Shown here one piece after another: positions 43,276-51,668 of a stretch of DNA of 64,000 nt. Within the stretch, counting starts at the first letter, position 1. Every line of letters starts with the position of its first letter. Origin of the DNA: Knoellia sp. Soil729 (GTDB lineage Bacteria > Actinomycetota > Actinomycetes > Actinomycetales > Dermatophilaceae); contig NZ_LMSA01000006.1 in assembly GCF_001427985.1 (NCBI RefSeq), positions 62,001 to 126,000 on the forward strand, given 5' to 3'. Both the position numbers and the translations under genes were made by a program. Below the pieces are notes generated by a model. That model had not been told where the DNA came from and made no database searches. It saw only the letters and a list, made by a program, of their open reading frames with translations.

Positions 43276-45114
43276 ATGGCCATCTCGCGCGCTCGTGCTG
43301 CCCGTGTCCTCGCCCTCGCCACGGCTGCTGCCTGTGGTGCCGGTCTCGCCGGGGGAGCGGCCCGAGCCGACGCCCCCACGACCATGACGCCGATCGGCGG
43401 TGGCTACGCCCTCGAGACCCTGCAGGGCTTCGGGCGCGCCGCAGCCGACGGAGCGAGTGGGCCGACGGTGGACATCGTCGTCATCCCCTCGTCCTACGGC
43501 GACGCCCCCGCGGACCGCGAGGAGAACCTTGCCCTCGCACAGGAGCGCACCGACCAGGTCGACGCCGCCTGCGACGAGGTCGTCGCGGCGCCGTTCACCG
43601 GGTGCACCGCCGTCCTCGCACCGCTGCTCGACCGGGCCGACGCCGAGGACCCGGCGAACTCGGCGAGCATCACCGAGCAGACGGACGGGCTCTTCATCCT
43701 GGGTGGGGACCAGGGCCTGGCCATGTCGATCCTCGCCGACTCGCCGGCCGAGGCGGCCATGCAGGCGGCTTTCGAACGCGGTGCCGCAGTCGGTGGCACG
43801 AGCGCCGGTGCGGCGGTCGAGTCACGCACGATGATCAACGGCTACGTCGGTGACCTGGGCCCATGGGACGGTCTGCGACAGGGCAGCTCGCTCATCTGGT
43901 GGGGCGACGACGGTGATCGCGAACGCGGACTGACCTTCGGCTCCGAGCGGGCGATCTTCGACCAGCACTTCTACCAGCGAGGTCGCTTCGGGCGGCTCCT
44001 CTCCACGCTCGCCACCTCGGACGAGCACTTCGGCGGCGTGAGCAAGGTCGGCGTCGGGGTGGACTACGCGACGGGCATCGAGAACACGGGCGACAGGACC
44101 CTCTCCGACGTGTTCGGTGCGTCCTCGGCGGCGGTCCTCGACCTCGAGTCCCTGTCCTCGCCCATCTCGTGGGTGGGGCCCAACAAGGTGCTCTCGACCC
44201 GCAACGTCCTCACGCACCTCCTGCCGCCGAACAGTGAGGGCAGCGCGACGGCATACGACCTCGCGACGCGCGCGGTGACCCGAGCGGGCGTCGCCGTGCC
44301 CGCGCCGACCCCGGCCGCACTTCCCGCACCCGCAGTGCCGGGAGCGACCGGCACCGTCTACCTGGGTGGAGACGTGGTGGGTGGCGCATCCAGCACCGTC
44401 GTGAGCCGGTTCGTCACCGATGCGCAGGCCGCAGTCGCCGCTGGCGCGCAGGCGCGCGTCGTGGTGCTCGCCGCGTCGTCCAAGGACAAGAAGGCGACGA
44501 AGGCCTACACCAAGGCGCTCAAGGCCACCGGCTGGACCGGCAAGGTCGAGGTCGTCGAGCAGGACAAGAAGTCCAAGGTCGTGACCTCCGGTGCGGCCGG
44601 CACGCTCCTGGTGGGCGAGACCCCCGCCAGCGTCGCCACGGCGCTGGCCGACCCCGCGTTCGCCGCTCTCGTGCGCTCGGCCGTGCTCACGGCACCGGTG
44701 GTCCTCGCCGACCGCCACCTCACCGCCGCGCTCGGGACCTGGTTCTCGACGAAGGCCGACCCGACGGACGAGAACTACGAGGACGAGGCGATTGCCAACT
44801 TCCGCACTGGTGACGGCCAGTGGCAGCGCGGACTGGGGCTCGTGACGGGCTCGCTCGTACCGTCGCTGACGCTGGACTACCGCTGGGGCAAGCTGTTCGA
44901 CCTCGGCCAGCTCGCACCGGAGCAGGTCGCGTGGGGGATCGACGAGGACACCGCCGTCCGCGTCGTTCCCGGCGGCGAGGCGACGGTCCTCGGCGACGGG
45001 TCCGTGGTCGCGCTCGATCCCAGGTCGGCCCAGTTCTGGACCGGACCCAATGGCGCCATCGGTGCGGTCAACGTCCTGCTCGACACCTTCGGCGCCGGCG
45101 AGAACGTCGGCTGA
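43276..45114 (+). CDS. Secreted tandem cyanophycinase-like (peptidase S51) protein
   Basis: The 612-residue protein has a signal peptide (cleavage near ARADA, residue 35) and two related halves. The first (about 38-330) holds the S51 nucleophile motif GGTSAGAA near 176, a GLTFGSERAIFDQHF block and a GVGVDYATGIE block. The second (about 350-610) repeats the late blocks (GLGLVTGSLVP...LDYRWGK and WGIDEDTAVRV) but lacks the GxSAGA motif, so it looks catalytically dead. The family cleaves the Asp-Arg storage polymer cyanophycin; extracellular forms let bacteria feed on it. No cyanophycin synthetase is in the window. Confidence 0.82.
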   Translation: MAISRARAARVLALATAAACGAGLAGGAARADAPTTMTPIGGGYALETLQGFGRAAADGASGPTVDIVVIPSSYGDAPADREENLALAQERTDQVDAACDEVVAAPFTGCTAVLAPLLDRADAEDPANSASITEQTDGLFILGGDQGLAMSILADSPAEAAMQAAFERGAAVGGTSAGAAVESRTMINGYVGDLGPWDGLRQGSSLIWWGDDGDRERGLTFGSERAIFDQHFYQRGRFGRLLSTLATSDEHFGGVSKVGVGVDYATGIENTGDRTLSDVFGASSAAVLDLESLSSPISWVGPNKVLSTRNVLTHLLPPNSEGSATAYDLATRAVTRAGVAVPAPTPAALPAPAVPGATGTVYLGGDVVGGASSTVVSRFVTDAQAAVAAGAQARVVVLAASSKDKKATKAYTKALKATGWTGKVEVVEQDKKSKVVTSGAAGTLLVGETPASVATALADPAFAALVRSAVLTAPVVLADRHLTAALGTWFSTKADPTDENYEDEAIANFRTGDGQWQRGLGLVTGSLVPSLTLDYRWGKLFDLGQLAPEQVAWGIDEDTAVRVVPGGEATVLGDGSVVALDPRSAQFWTGPNGAIGAVNVLLDTFGAGENVG

Positions 45115-45115
45115 G

Positions 45116-45973
45116 TCAGCGCTGGTCGACCAGCTCGAGAAGCGCGTCGGCGACGACGTCGGTCGCCTCGTGCGTGAGCAGGTGACCCTTGCCGGGCAGC
45201 ACGGTGAGTCGAGAGCCCGGTATGCCGTCGTGCAGGCTGCGTGCCCACCGCACCGGGGTGAGCCGGTCCTTGGTGCCGACGAGGATGTGGGTCGGGACGC
45301 CGGCGAGCTCGTCGAGCGAGGCCGTCTCGTCGTGGTCGCGGATCGAGGCGAAGTAGCGGCCCATGGTGGCGAGGGAGGTGCGGCCCATGAGGCGCGTCAA
45401 GTCACGCACGTGCTGCTTGTCGGGGTTCTCGCCGAAGTTGAGCTCGCGCAGGACCCTGCTCGGCACGAACATCCCCGCGCGCAGCAACGGAACTCGCGCA
45501 GCGAGCGCCATGGCAATCGCCTCTCCCCGGGCCTCGGGCCGGCCCTCGAGCGAGGCGGATGTCGACACCAGCGCAACACCACGCACGCGGTCACGGAACG
45601 TGGAACGGTGCGCACCGGCATACGCGAGGACCGTCATCCCACCCATGGAGTGGCCGCCGAGGACGAGGGGTCCGGTGGGAGCCGTGGCCTCGATGACGGC
45701 GCCGAGGTCCTCGGCCAGGCCCTTGATGGACATGGACCTGGCGGACCCCCAGGTCGAGCCGCCGTGTCCGCGCTGGTCATAGGTGATGACGCGAACGGGC
45801 CTGTGCGACTGCAGCTCTCGCACGACGGGAGCCCAGCTCTCCCGGCCGAGCGTCCAGCCGTGAGCCAGGACCACGGTCGGAGCACCGGGGTCGGCTGTGC
45901 CCTGCGGCATGAGCTCGCTCGCCGCGAGCATCGCGCCGCTCGGAGCGGGAATGCGCAGCGTCCGGTCGCTCAC
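45116..45973 (-). CDS. Alpha/beta hydrolase
   Basis: The 285-residue hydrolase shows HGWTLGRESW near residue 38 (oxyanion), DQRGHGGS near 65, the nucleophile elbow GGHSMGG near 104 and a late histidine in GKGHLLTHE near 264. It has no signal peptide. The GTG start overlaps the stop of the exonuclease III gene by four bases (GTGA), so the two are coupled, an unexplained pairing. The substrate is unknown. Confidence 0.8.
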   Translation of the reverse strand: MSDRTLRIPAPSGAMLAASELMPQGTADPGAPTVVLAHGWTLGRESWAPVVRELQSHRPVRVITYDQRGHGGSTWGSARSMSIKGLAEDLGAVIEATAPTGPLVLGGHSMGGMTVLAYAGAHRSTFRDRVRGVALVSTSASLEGRPEARGEAIAMALAARVPLLRAGMFVPSRVLRELNFGENPDKQHVRDLTRLMGRTSLATMGRYFASIRDHDETASLDELAGVPTHILVGTKDRLTPVRWARSLHDGIPGSRLTVLPGKGHLLTHEATDVVADALLELVDQR

Positions 45974-46755
45974 GCGTCCGCCACCTCGATGACGACGGGA
46001 GCGTGGTCGCTTGCACCCTTGCCCTTGCGCTCCTCGCGGTCGATCGCGGCGCCGCGCACGCGCTGGGCCAACGGGTCCGAGGCGAGGATGAAGTCGATGC
46101 GCATGCCCCGCCGCTTCTGGAACGCGAGCCGCTGGTAGTCCCAGTAGGTGAACGTGCCCGGCTCGGTGTGCGGCCGCACGACGTCGACCACCCCGGCGTC
46201 GAGGACGCCTTGGTAGGCAGCGCGCTCGGGCGGGCTGACGTGACTCCTGTCGAGGTAGTACTCCATCGACCAGACGTCCTCGTCCTGCGGCGCGATGTTC
46301 CAGTCACCCATGAGCGCGAAGGGGAGTCCCTCGGCCGCCCAGGTGGCGGTCTGGGCCCTCAGCTGCTCGAGCCAGGCGAGCTTGTAGGCCATGTGCGGGT
46401 CCTCGAGCGAGCGTCCGTTGGGGACGTAGAGGGACCAGAGGCGGATACCGTCGCACGTCGCTCCGATGGCTCGCGCCTCGGCGACCGCCGGCTCACCCCA
46501 GTGCGGCGCGCCGGGAAAGCCGCGGCTCACGTCGTCGAGTCCCACCCGCGAGGCGATCGCGACGCCGTTCCACTGGCTCAGCCCGTGGTGCGCGACCTCG
46601 TAGCCGAGCGCGGTGAAGCGGTCGAACGGGAACTGGTCCTCGCGGCACTTCGTCTCCTGGATCGCGAGGACGTCGACGTCGTTGCGCTGCAACCATGCCT
46701 CGACCCGGTCGATGCGGGAGCGGATGGAGTTGACGTTCCAGGTGGCGATTCGCAC
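45970..46755 (-). CDS. xthA: Exodeoxyribonuclease III
   Basis: The 261-residue enzyme is an AP endonuclease and 3'-5' exonuclease in base excision repair. It starts with the hallmark RIATWNVNSIRSR, then IQETKCRED near residue 31 (metal-binding Glu), MGDWNIAP near 151 and the final SDHAPVVIE near 249 with the catalytic Asp-His. The GTG start comes 6 bases after TAGTGT on the minus strand, whose first three bases are the stop codon of the response regulator gene, suggesting a leaderless mRNA independent of that operon. Confidence 0.94.
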   Translation of the reverse strand: MRIATWNVNSIRSRIDRVEAWLQRNDVDVLAIQETKCREDQFPFDRFTALGYEVAHHGLSQWNGVAIASRVGLDDVSRGFPGAPHWGEPAVAEARAIGATCDGIRLWSLYVPNGRSLEDPHMAYKLAWLEQLRAQTATWAAEGLPFALMGDWNIAPQDEDVWSMEYYLDRSHVSPPERAAYQGVLDAGVVDVVRPHTEPGTFTYWDYQRLAFQKRRGMRIDFILASDPLAQRVRGAAIDREERKGKGASDHAPVVIEVADA

Positions 46756-46759
46756 CCCG

Positions 46760-47374
46760 TCACACTAGGTGGTCGCGAGCCCAGAGCGCGGCGCTGGTGC
46801 GGTCGGCGACCCCGAGCTCGCGGAAGACCTTGCCGAGGTGGGCCTTGACGGTGCGCTCGCTGATCCCGAGCGCGCGCGCGATCTGCTTGTTGGCCAAACC
46901 GTCCGCCACGAGTCGCAGCACCTGCTCCTCCCGTGAGCTGAGCCCGTCGCCGGCCCGCTGTCCTTTGGTCGGCAGCAGGACCTGGGCGACACGAGGGTCG
47001 AGCGGGGCATGACCGGCCGCCGCGGCGCGCACGGCCGCGAGCAGGGTGGCGGGTTCGCCGTCCTTGAGCTGGTACCCGACGGCACCCGCGTCGAGCGCCG
47101 CCGTGACCCGCGCCCGGTCCGAGAACGACGTGAGCACGACGACGCGCAGCTCCGGCAGCTCCTCGAGCACCGCTGCGGTCGCCGTCACACCGTCCGTGCC
47201 CGGCATCGACAGGTCCATGAGCACGACGTCGGGCCGCAGCTCGACGGCGAGTGCGACGGCCTCAGAACCGTCAGCTGCCTGGCCGACGACCATGATGTCG
47301 CCGCTGGCTTCGAGCAGGCTGGTGAGGCCGGCCCGAACCATCGCGTGGTCGTCGACGACGAGGACGCGGATCAC
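46760..47374 (-). CDS. NarL/LuxR-type response regulator
   Basis: The 204-residue regulator has a receiver domain (VVDDHAMVRAG near residue 6; phospho-acceptor Asp in VVLMDLSMPG near 53; Lys in YQLKDGE near 104) and a C-terminal LuxR helix-turn-helix (LSSREEQVLRLVADGLANKQIARAL...RTVKAHLGKVF near 142-180). Its ATG overlaps the stop of the histidine kinase gene by four bases, so the pair forms one system. Targets are unknown. Confidence 0.93.
   Translation of the reverse strand: MIRVLVVDDHAMVRAGLTSLLEASGDIMVVGQAADGSEAVALAVELRPDVVLMDLSMPGTDGVTATAAVLEELPELRVVVLTSFSDRARVTAALDAGAVGYQLKDGEPATLLAAVRAAAAGHAPLDPRVAQVLLPTKGQRAGDGLSSREEQVLRLVADGLANKQIARALGISERTVKAHLGKVFRELGVADRTSAALWARDHLV
46762..46767 (-). 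promoter_or_regulatory. -10 box for a leaderless xthA mRNA
   Basis: TAGTGT on the minus strand ends 6 bases before GTG 46755. It overlaps the end of the upstream response-regulator gene. Confidence 0.5.
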
Positions 47375-48750
47375 TGGGAGCTCCCTTCGTCAGGTAGGCG
47401 CAGGCGCCACTGCGTCCCATGCCCCGGAGCCGTCCGCAGCGCGAGCTCGGCGCCGGCGTCGGAGGCGAGGTCGGCCAGGACCTTGGTGCCGAGGTGTCCG
47501 GCGGGCGGGTCGTCCAGCACGGCCGGGTCGAAGCCGGACCCGTCGTCGGCGACGAGGAGCGTGACGACCCCGTCCTCGCGGGTGAGGCGGAGGAGGACGC
47601 GGCAGGGAGCCGCGTGCGTGGCCGCGTTGCGCAGGCACTCCTGGGCGACCCGGTGGATGAGGCGCTGCTCGTCCTCGGGGAGGGTGATGCCCGGGTCGAC
47701 GTCGAGCTCGACCTCGACGTCGCGCCCGTGGGTCGTGGCCGCCACGTCCGCCAGGACCGTGGTGGCGTCGGCGCCGGACAGGCTCTCCGGATAGATCTCG
47801 ACGAGCAGCGAGCGCAGGGCCCGGGCGTTGCCCCGCGTGGCGCCGGCGACCCGTTCGAGGGTGGCGGCGAGCTCGGTGTCGCCCCGCTGGGCCGCCTGCT
47901 CGGCAGCGCCCGAGGCGGCGAAGGACGACGCGACGAGCTCTTGCACGGGCCCGTCGTGCAGCGTGCCGGCGATCCGGCGCCGCTCGGCGTCCGAGGCCTC
48001 CAGCGAGCGCTCGAGCACACGCTCCCGGTGCCGGGTGACGTCCCGCAGCCGGTGCAGGAGCCGGGACAGCACCGGTGCCATGAGGACGACGAGGAGGAGC
48101 AGGCTGCTCAGCGTGACGCCGACGAACCCGCGCCGCAGCTCGGCTGCCCGCTCGCTCACGACGTCGTATGCCGTGTAGGTCTCGAAGAGCATCTCCCGCC
48201 CCGTCGGCGTCCACACCGGCCGGTAGACCTCGAGGAGCCGGCCCCCGGTCTCGAACTCGTTCTCGGTCTGGTCGAGCCGCGACACCTCGGCGATGGTGCG
48301 GGGCTCGGCGAGGGAGTCCTTCTGGTTCTGCGACAGCTCGAACGTGCGCCCGATGAGGTGGCTCTCGTCGGCATAGACGATGGTGCCGTCGGGTGCCCAG
48401 ATCTTGACCCGGACGATCTCGTCACCGAGGACGACGTCCCGCACCACCTTGTCCAGGTCGTCCGATGCCCCGTCGGCCCCGTCGAGCAGGTCGTCGGTGA
48501 GCAGTGGAGTGACGACCGCCTGGGCGATGAGGTCGGCGGCGGCCGCCGCGTCGTTGACGGCCTCACGCTCCGCGAGCCGGCTGGCGGCGAAGGTGGCGAG
48601 GCCGGCGACGACGACGAGCACGAGGGCCAGCGCCGCGACCATCTGGGTCACGACCCGCCGTGGCGTCACCGCGGGGGAGGCATCGGTGTGGGCGCTCGGT
48701 GTCGAGACGAGCGCCCACGCCGGTTCCGAGGTCGGGGTCAGCTCAGTCAT
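47371..48750 (-). CDS. Membrane sensor histidine kinase (HisKA_3 type)
   Basis: The 459-residue kinase has a membrane helix near residues 40-60, an extracellular sensor region of about 135 residues (Cache-like by layout), a second helix near 195-215, then HisKA_3 with the phospho-histidine in GTLHDGPVQELV near 255 and a HATPase domain with GSGFDP near 405. ATG 48750 is preferred over the long low-complexity extension upstream, which is the shadow of the preceding gene. It overlaps the repeat-protein gene by 8 bases and the regulator by four, making a three-gene operon. Confidence 0.88.
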   Translation of the reverse strand: MTELTPTSEPAWALVSTPSAHTDASPAVTPRRVVTQMVAALALVLVVVAGLATFAASRLAEREAVNDAAAAADLIAQAVVTPLLTDDLLDGADGASDDLDKVVRDVVLGDEIVRVKIWAPDGTIVYADESHLIGRTFELSQNQKDSLAEPRTIAEVSRLDQTENEFETGGRLLEVYRPVWTPTGREMLFETYTAYDVVSERAAELRRGFVGVTLSSLLLLVVLMAPVLSRLLHRLRDVTRHRERVLERSLEASDAERRRIAGTLHDGPVQELVASSFAASGAAEQAAQRGDTELAATLERVAGATRGNARALRSLLVEIYPESLSGADATTVLADVAATTHGRDVEVELDVDPGITLPEDEQRLIHRVAQECLRNAATHAAPCRVLLRLTREDGVVTLLVADDGSGFDPAVLDDPPAGHLGTKVLADLASDAGAELALRTAPGHGTQWRLRLPDEGSSQ

Positions 48751-49291
48751 CGGCTCCGTGGCCGCCATGGCCACCGTGGTCGTCGGGCTGGGTGTCGTCA
48801 GAACCACCGGAGCGTCCCGAGCCGCTGGACCCGGACCCGCTCGAGTGTGAGCCGCTGGTCGAGTCGTGGCTGCGGCTGTCGCGGTCGTCGCCGACCTCCG
48901 TGCGCTGGTCGCGCGGGACGTCGCCACCGTGGTCGTCGGCAGTCGTGTCATCGTGGTGGCGGGAGTTCGAGTCGTCCGAGCGCGAGCCGCTGGTCGAGTG
49001 GCCGGAGTGCGAGCCGCTGGTCGAGTCGTCGCTGCCACTCTGCCGTCGGTGGTCGTCGCCCGGCTCGGTGCGCTGGTCGCGGGGGGTGCGGCCGCCATGG
49101 TCGTCGCTGGCCGACGCACTGGGGCTCGGCGAGAGCGACGGCGTTGGAGTCGACGTGATGCGGATGACCTGACCGCTGGCCGGGACCCGCACCGGGACGG
49201 CCTCCGAGAAGGACGCGTTGGACCACAGACCGATGACTGCGGGGCAGACCGCCACGGTGAGTCCCGCCAGAACCATTCCCATGCGCTTCAT
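48743..49291 (-). CDS. Secreted Asp/His/Ser-rich repeat protein, first gene of a two-component operon
   Basis: The 182-residue protein has a signal peptide or anchor (MVLAGLTVAVCPAVIGLW), a 25-residue hydrophobic/Pro region, then a tail made of repeats. The block DDHGG..PRDQRTE.GDD occurs twice (near residues 60 and 120), followed by DDHGGHGGHGADD at the C-terminus, with SGSHS/SGSRS runs between. At the DNA level gagccgctggtcgagt recurs three times. I recognise no family. Asp/His richness suggests metal binding outside the cell. AAGGAG lies 6 bases before ATG 49291. Confidence 0.75.
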   Translation of the reverse strand: MKRMGMVLAGLTVAVCPAVIGLWSNASFSEAVPVRVPASGQVIRITSTPTPSLSPSPSASASDDHGGRTPRDQRTEPGDDHRRQSGSDDSTSGSHSGHSTSGSRSDDSNSRHHDDTTADDHGGDVPRDQRTEVGDDRDSRSHDSTSGSHSSGSGSSGSGRSGGSDDTQPDDHGGHGGHGADD

Positions 49292-49388
49292 GATGTCTCC
49301 TTGGGTGAGGGGGTGTGAGGAGATCAGCGTCAGCCGCCGTGGTGGACCGGCGCCATTGGGCGATGGTCGTAGTACCTCCGCGGTGGGC

Positions 49389-49452
49389 GGACGGCATACG
49401 GCAGCTGCGGGGACGGCATACGACAGCTGCGCGGAGGGCATACGCCGGGCGG
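49389..49452. repeat. Three 22-bp direct repeats containing GGCATAC
   Basis: Units begin at 49389, 49411 and 49433. The first two, ggacggcatac(g)gcagctgcgg and its near copy, differ in two or three bases; the third keeps ggagggcatacg only. They lie in the 203-base gap between divergent genes, 40 bases before the SDR promoter. An operator array is possible. Confidence 0.85.
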
Positions 49453-49482
49453 GCCGTCCACGCGCATCGGTGAGGGGGCACC

Positions 49483-49488
49483 TACGGT
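49483..49488 (+). promoter_or_regulatory. -10 box for a leaderless SDR mRNA
   Basis: TACGGT ends 6 bases before ATG 49495, the same as at 11403-11408. Confidence 0.55.
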
Positions 49489-49494
49489 GAGCGC

Positions 49495-50265
49495 ATGAGC
49501 ACTGCACTCGTCACGGGAGCCACCGCCGGCATCGGCCGTGAGTTCGCCGTCCAGCTCGCCTCCCGGGGCGACGACCTCGTCCTCGTCGCGCGGGACGTCG
49601 CGCGCCTCGAGGCCCTGGCCCGGAAGCTGGGCGAGGCGCACGCGGTGGAGGTCGAGGTGCTGCCCGCGGACCTCAGCGACCACGAGGCGACGCAGCGGGT
49701 GGCCGAGCGGCTGGCCTCCCGGGAGCGGCCGGTCGACGTGCTCGTCAACAACGCGGGCTACTCCCTCACCGAGGGATTCCTCGACACTGCGCTCGAGGAC
49801 GAGGTGGCCCGCTTCGACGTCCTCACCCGTGCGGTCCTCGTGCTTTCGCACGCGGCCGGGAGGGCGATGCGCGAGCGGGGACGCGGGGCGATCATCAACG
49901 TGTCGTCGGTCGCCTCGTTCATGACGTCGGGGACCTACAGCGCCGAGAAGGCGTTCGTCACGGTCTTCAGCGAGGGGCTGGCGTCCGAGCTCGCCGGCAC
50001 GGGGGTGAGCGTCACCGCCCTGTGCCCCGGCTTCACCCGCACGGAGTTCCACGACCGGGCGGACCTCGACATGTCGGCCCTGCCCTCCTTCGCCTGGCTC
50101 GACGCCCCGCGGCTCGTGCGCGACGCCCTCGCGGATGCCGACAAGGGCAAGGTCGTGTCCGTGCCGGGACTCCAGTACAAGGTGGCCGTCGCTGCGCTCC
50201 GCCTCGTCCCGCGTCCGCTCATCAGGGGTCGCTCCCGCCGGTTCCACCGTCCCAGCGCGAGGTGA
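49495..50265 (+). CDS. Short-chain dehydrogenase/reductase
   Basis: The 256-residue SDR has the cofactor motif TGATAGIG near residue 7, VNNAGYS near 83, and the catalytic serine (INVSSVAS near 122) with YSAEK near 137 (Tyr and Lys). The DLVLVARD segment after strand 2 has an Arg that favours NADPH. This 'classical' type often reduces ketones; the substrate is unknown. It lies 20 bases before pyrE but pyrE has its own promoter-like box. Confidence 0.88.
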   Translation: MSTALVTGATAGIGREFAVQLASRGDDLVLVARDVARLEALARKLGEAHAVEVEVLPADLSDHEATQRVAERLASRERPVDVLVNNAGYSLTEGFLDTALEDEVARFDVLTRAVLVLSHAAGRAMRERGRGAIINVSSVASFMTSGTYSAEKAFVTVFSEGLASELAGTGVSVTALCPGFTRTEFHDRADLDMSALPSFAWLDAPRLVRDALADADKGKVVSVPGLQYKVAVAALRLVPRPLIRGRSRRFHRPSAR

Positions 50266-50272
50266 GGATCGG

Positions 50273-50278
50273 TAGGGT
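50273..50278 (+). promoter_or_regulatory. -10 box for a leaderless pyrE mRNA
   Basis: TAGGGT ends 7 bases before GTG 50286, with no ribosome site. Confidence 0.55.
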
Positions 50279-50285
50279 CGCCAGC

Positions 50286-50840
50286 GTGACTGACACCTCC
50301 GCCGACCGCGCCCGCCTGCTCGAGATCATCAAGGACAAGGCCATCGTCCACGGCCGCGTCACCCTGTCCTCCGGCAAGGAGGCCGACTACTACGTCGACC
50401 TGCGCCGCATCACCCTCGACGGTGAGGCCAGCCCGCTCGTCGGCCGTGTCATGCGCGACCTCGTGGCCGACCTCGACTTCGATGCCGTCGGTGGCCTCAC
50501 GCTGGGCGCCGACCCGGTCGCCACCTCGATGCTCCACGCTGCGGCGGCTGTTGGCCAGCGCCTCGACGCGTTCGTCGTCCGCAAGGCCGGCAAGGCCCAC
50601 GGACTGCAGCAGCGCATCGAGGGCCCGTCGATCGAGGGCCGTCGCGTCCTCGTCGTCGAGGACACCTCCACCACGGGCGCGTCTCCGCTGGATGCCGCCA
50701 AGGCCGCCCAGGAGGCCGGGGCCACCGTGGTCGGCGTGGCGACCATCGCTGACCGCGCCACCGGTGCTGCCGAGGTCTTCGCCGAGGCCGGCCTGGAGTA
50801 CCGCCACGCCTTCGGGCTGGCCGACCTCGGACTCGCCTGA
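50286..50840 (+). CDS. pyrE: Orotate phosphoribosyltransferase
   Basis: The 184-residue enzyme joins orotate to PRPP to make OMP in pyrimidine synthesis. It shows HGRVTLSSGKEADYYVDLR near residues 16-34, the KAGKAHG loop near 98 and the PRPP motif VLVVEDTSTTGAS near 117. The GTG start directly follows a -10-like box. It is not in a pyrimidine operon here; its neighbours are an SDR and lemA. A hairpin follows the stop. Confidence 0.94.
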   Translation: MTDTSADRARLLEIIKDKAIVHGRVTLSSGKEADYYVDLRRITLDGEASPLVGRVMRDLVADLDFDAVGGLTLGADPVATSMLHAAAAVGQRLDAFVVRKAGKAHGLQQRIEGPSIEGRRVLVVEDTSTTGASPLDAAKAAQEAGATVVGVATIADRATGAAEVFAEAGLEYRHAFGLADLGLA

Positions 50841-50843
50841 TCC

Positions 50844-50859
50844 CGGGCCCTGGGGCCCG
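50844..50859 (+). terminator. Short GC hairpin after pyrE
   Basis: cgggcc and ggcccg enclose a 4-base loop (ctgg) four bases after the pyrE stop. There is no T run. TAGGAT at 50867-50872 then looks like the -10 box of the lemA transcript. Confidence 0.45.
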
Positions 50860-50906
50860 CAGGCCCTAGGATCGCGGACGAGACGCCACCGACAGGGGAG
50901 TTCCCA

Positions 50907-51662
50907 GTGACCACCATCATCATCATCGTTGTCATCGTCGTCGTCCTCCTCCTGCTCGTCGGCATCGTCGTGGGGATGTACAACGGCCTCATCAAGCTGC
51001 GCAACCTCGTGCAGGAGGCCTGGCGGCAGATCGATGTCGAGCTCACCCGACGCCACGACCTCATCGGCAACCTCGTCGAGACGGTCAAGGGCTACGCGGC
51101 GCACGAACGCGGCACCCTCGAGGACGTCATCAGGGCCCGCAGCGCGGCCATGGCCCCCAACCAGTCCCCGGGGCAGCAGGCCGAGAGCGAGAACATGCTC
51201 AGCCAGGCGCTCGGGCGGCTGCTGGCCATCGCCGAGGCCTACCCCGACCTCAAGGCCAACCAGAACTTCATGGCCCTGCAGCAGGAGCTGACCTCGACCG
51301 AGGACCGCATCGCCTCGGCGCGTCGCTACTACAACGCGACCGTGCGTGACCTCAACACCAAGGTCGAGACGGTCCCCACGAACTTCATCGCCGGCATGTT
51401 CGGCATCAGGACGGCGGAGTACTTCGAGGCCGTCGGTGAGCAGCGCGAGGCCCCCAGGGTCGACTTCGGCCAGCGCGACGCGACGATCCCTCCGCCCAGC
51501 GGGTATGCCGGTGGGTCGCCTTCCGCGTCCACCCCGCCTTCGCCGACGTCCCCGGCCACCACTCCGGCCGCGCCCGAGGCTGCGCCCGCGGCTCCGCCTG
51601 CGACCCAGCCGATCGACCCCACGAGCTCGGGCAACGTCCCGCCCGCGCCGCCGCGAGCCTGA
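50907..51662 (+). CDS. lemA: LemA family membrane protein
   Basis: The 251-residue protein has one very hydrophobic N-terminal helix (residues 3-24) and the LemA helical domain, with YNGLIKLRNLVQEAWRQIDV near 28 and RRHDLIGNLVETVKGYA near 48, and EDRIASARRYYNATVRDLN near 132. The C-terminus is a Pro/Ala tail. LemA function is poorly known. The GTG start has AGGGGAG upstream. An FHA-domain gene follows 6 bases later. Confidence 0.9.
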   Translation: MTTIIIIVVIVVVLLLLVGIVVGMYNGLIKLRNLVQEAWRQIDVELTRRHDLIGNLVETVKGYAAHERGTLEDVIRARSAAMAPNQSPGQQAESENMLSQALGRLLAIAEAYPDLKANQNFMALQQELTSTEDRIASARRYYNATVRDLNTKVETVPTNFIAGMFGIRTAEYFEAVGEQREAPRVDFGQRDATIPPPSGYAGGSPSASTPPSPTSPATTPAAPEAAPAAPPATQPIDPTSSGNVPPAPPRA

Positions 51663-51668
51663 GGCGCC

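Noticed and set aside
49389-49452. Possible CRISPR array
   Set aside because: Only three 22-bp units without spacers, and no cas gene in the window. The 9-bp repeats at 9428 are in frame within a coding region.
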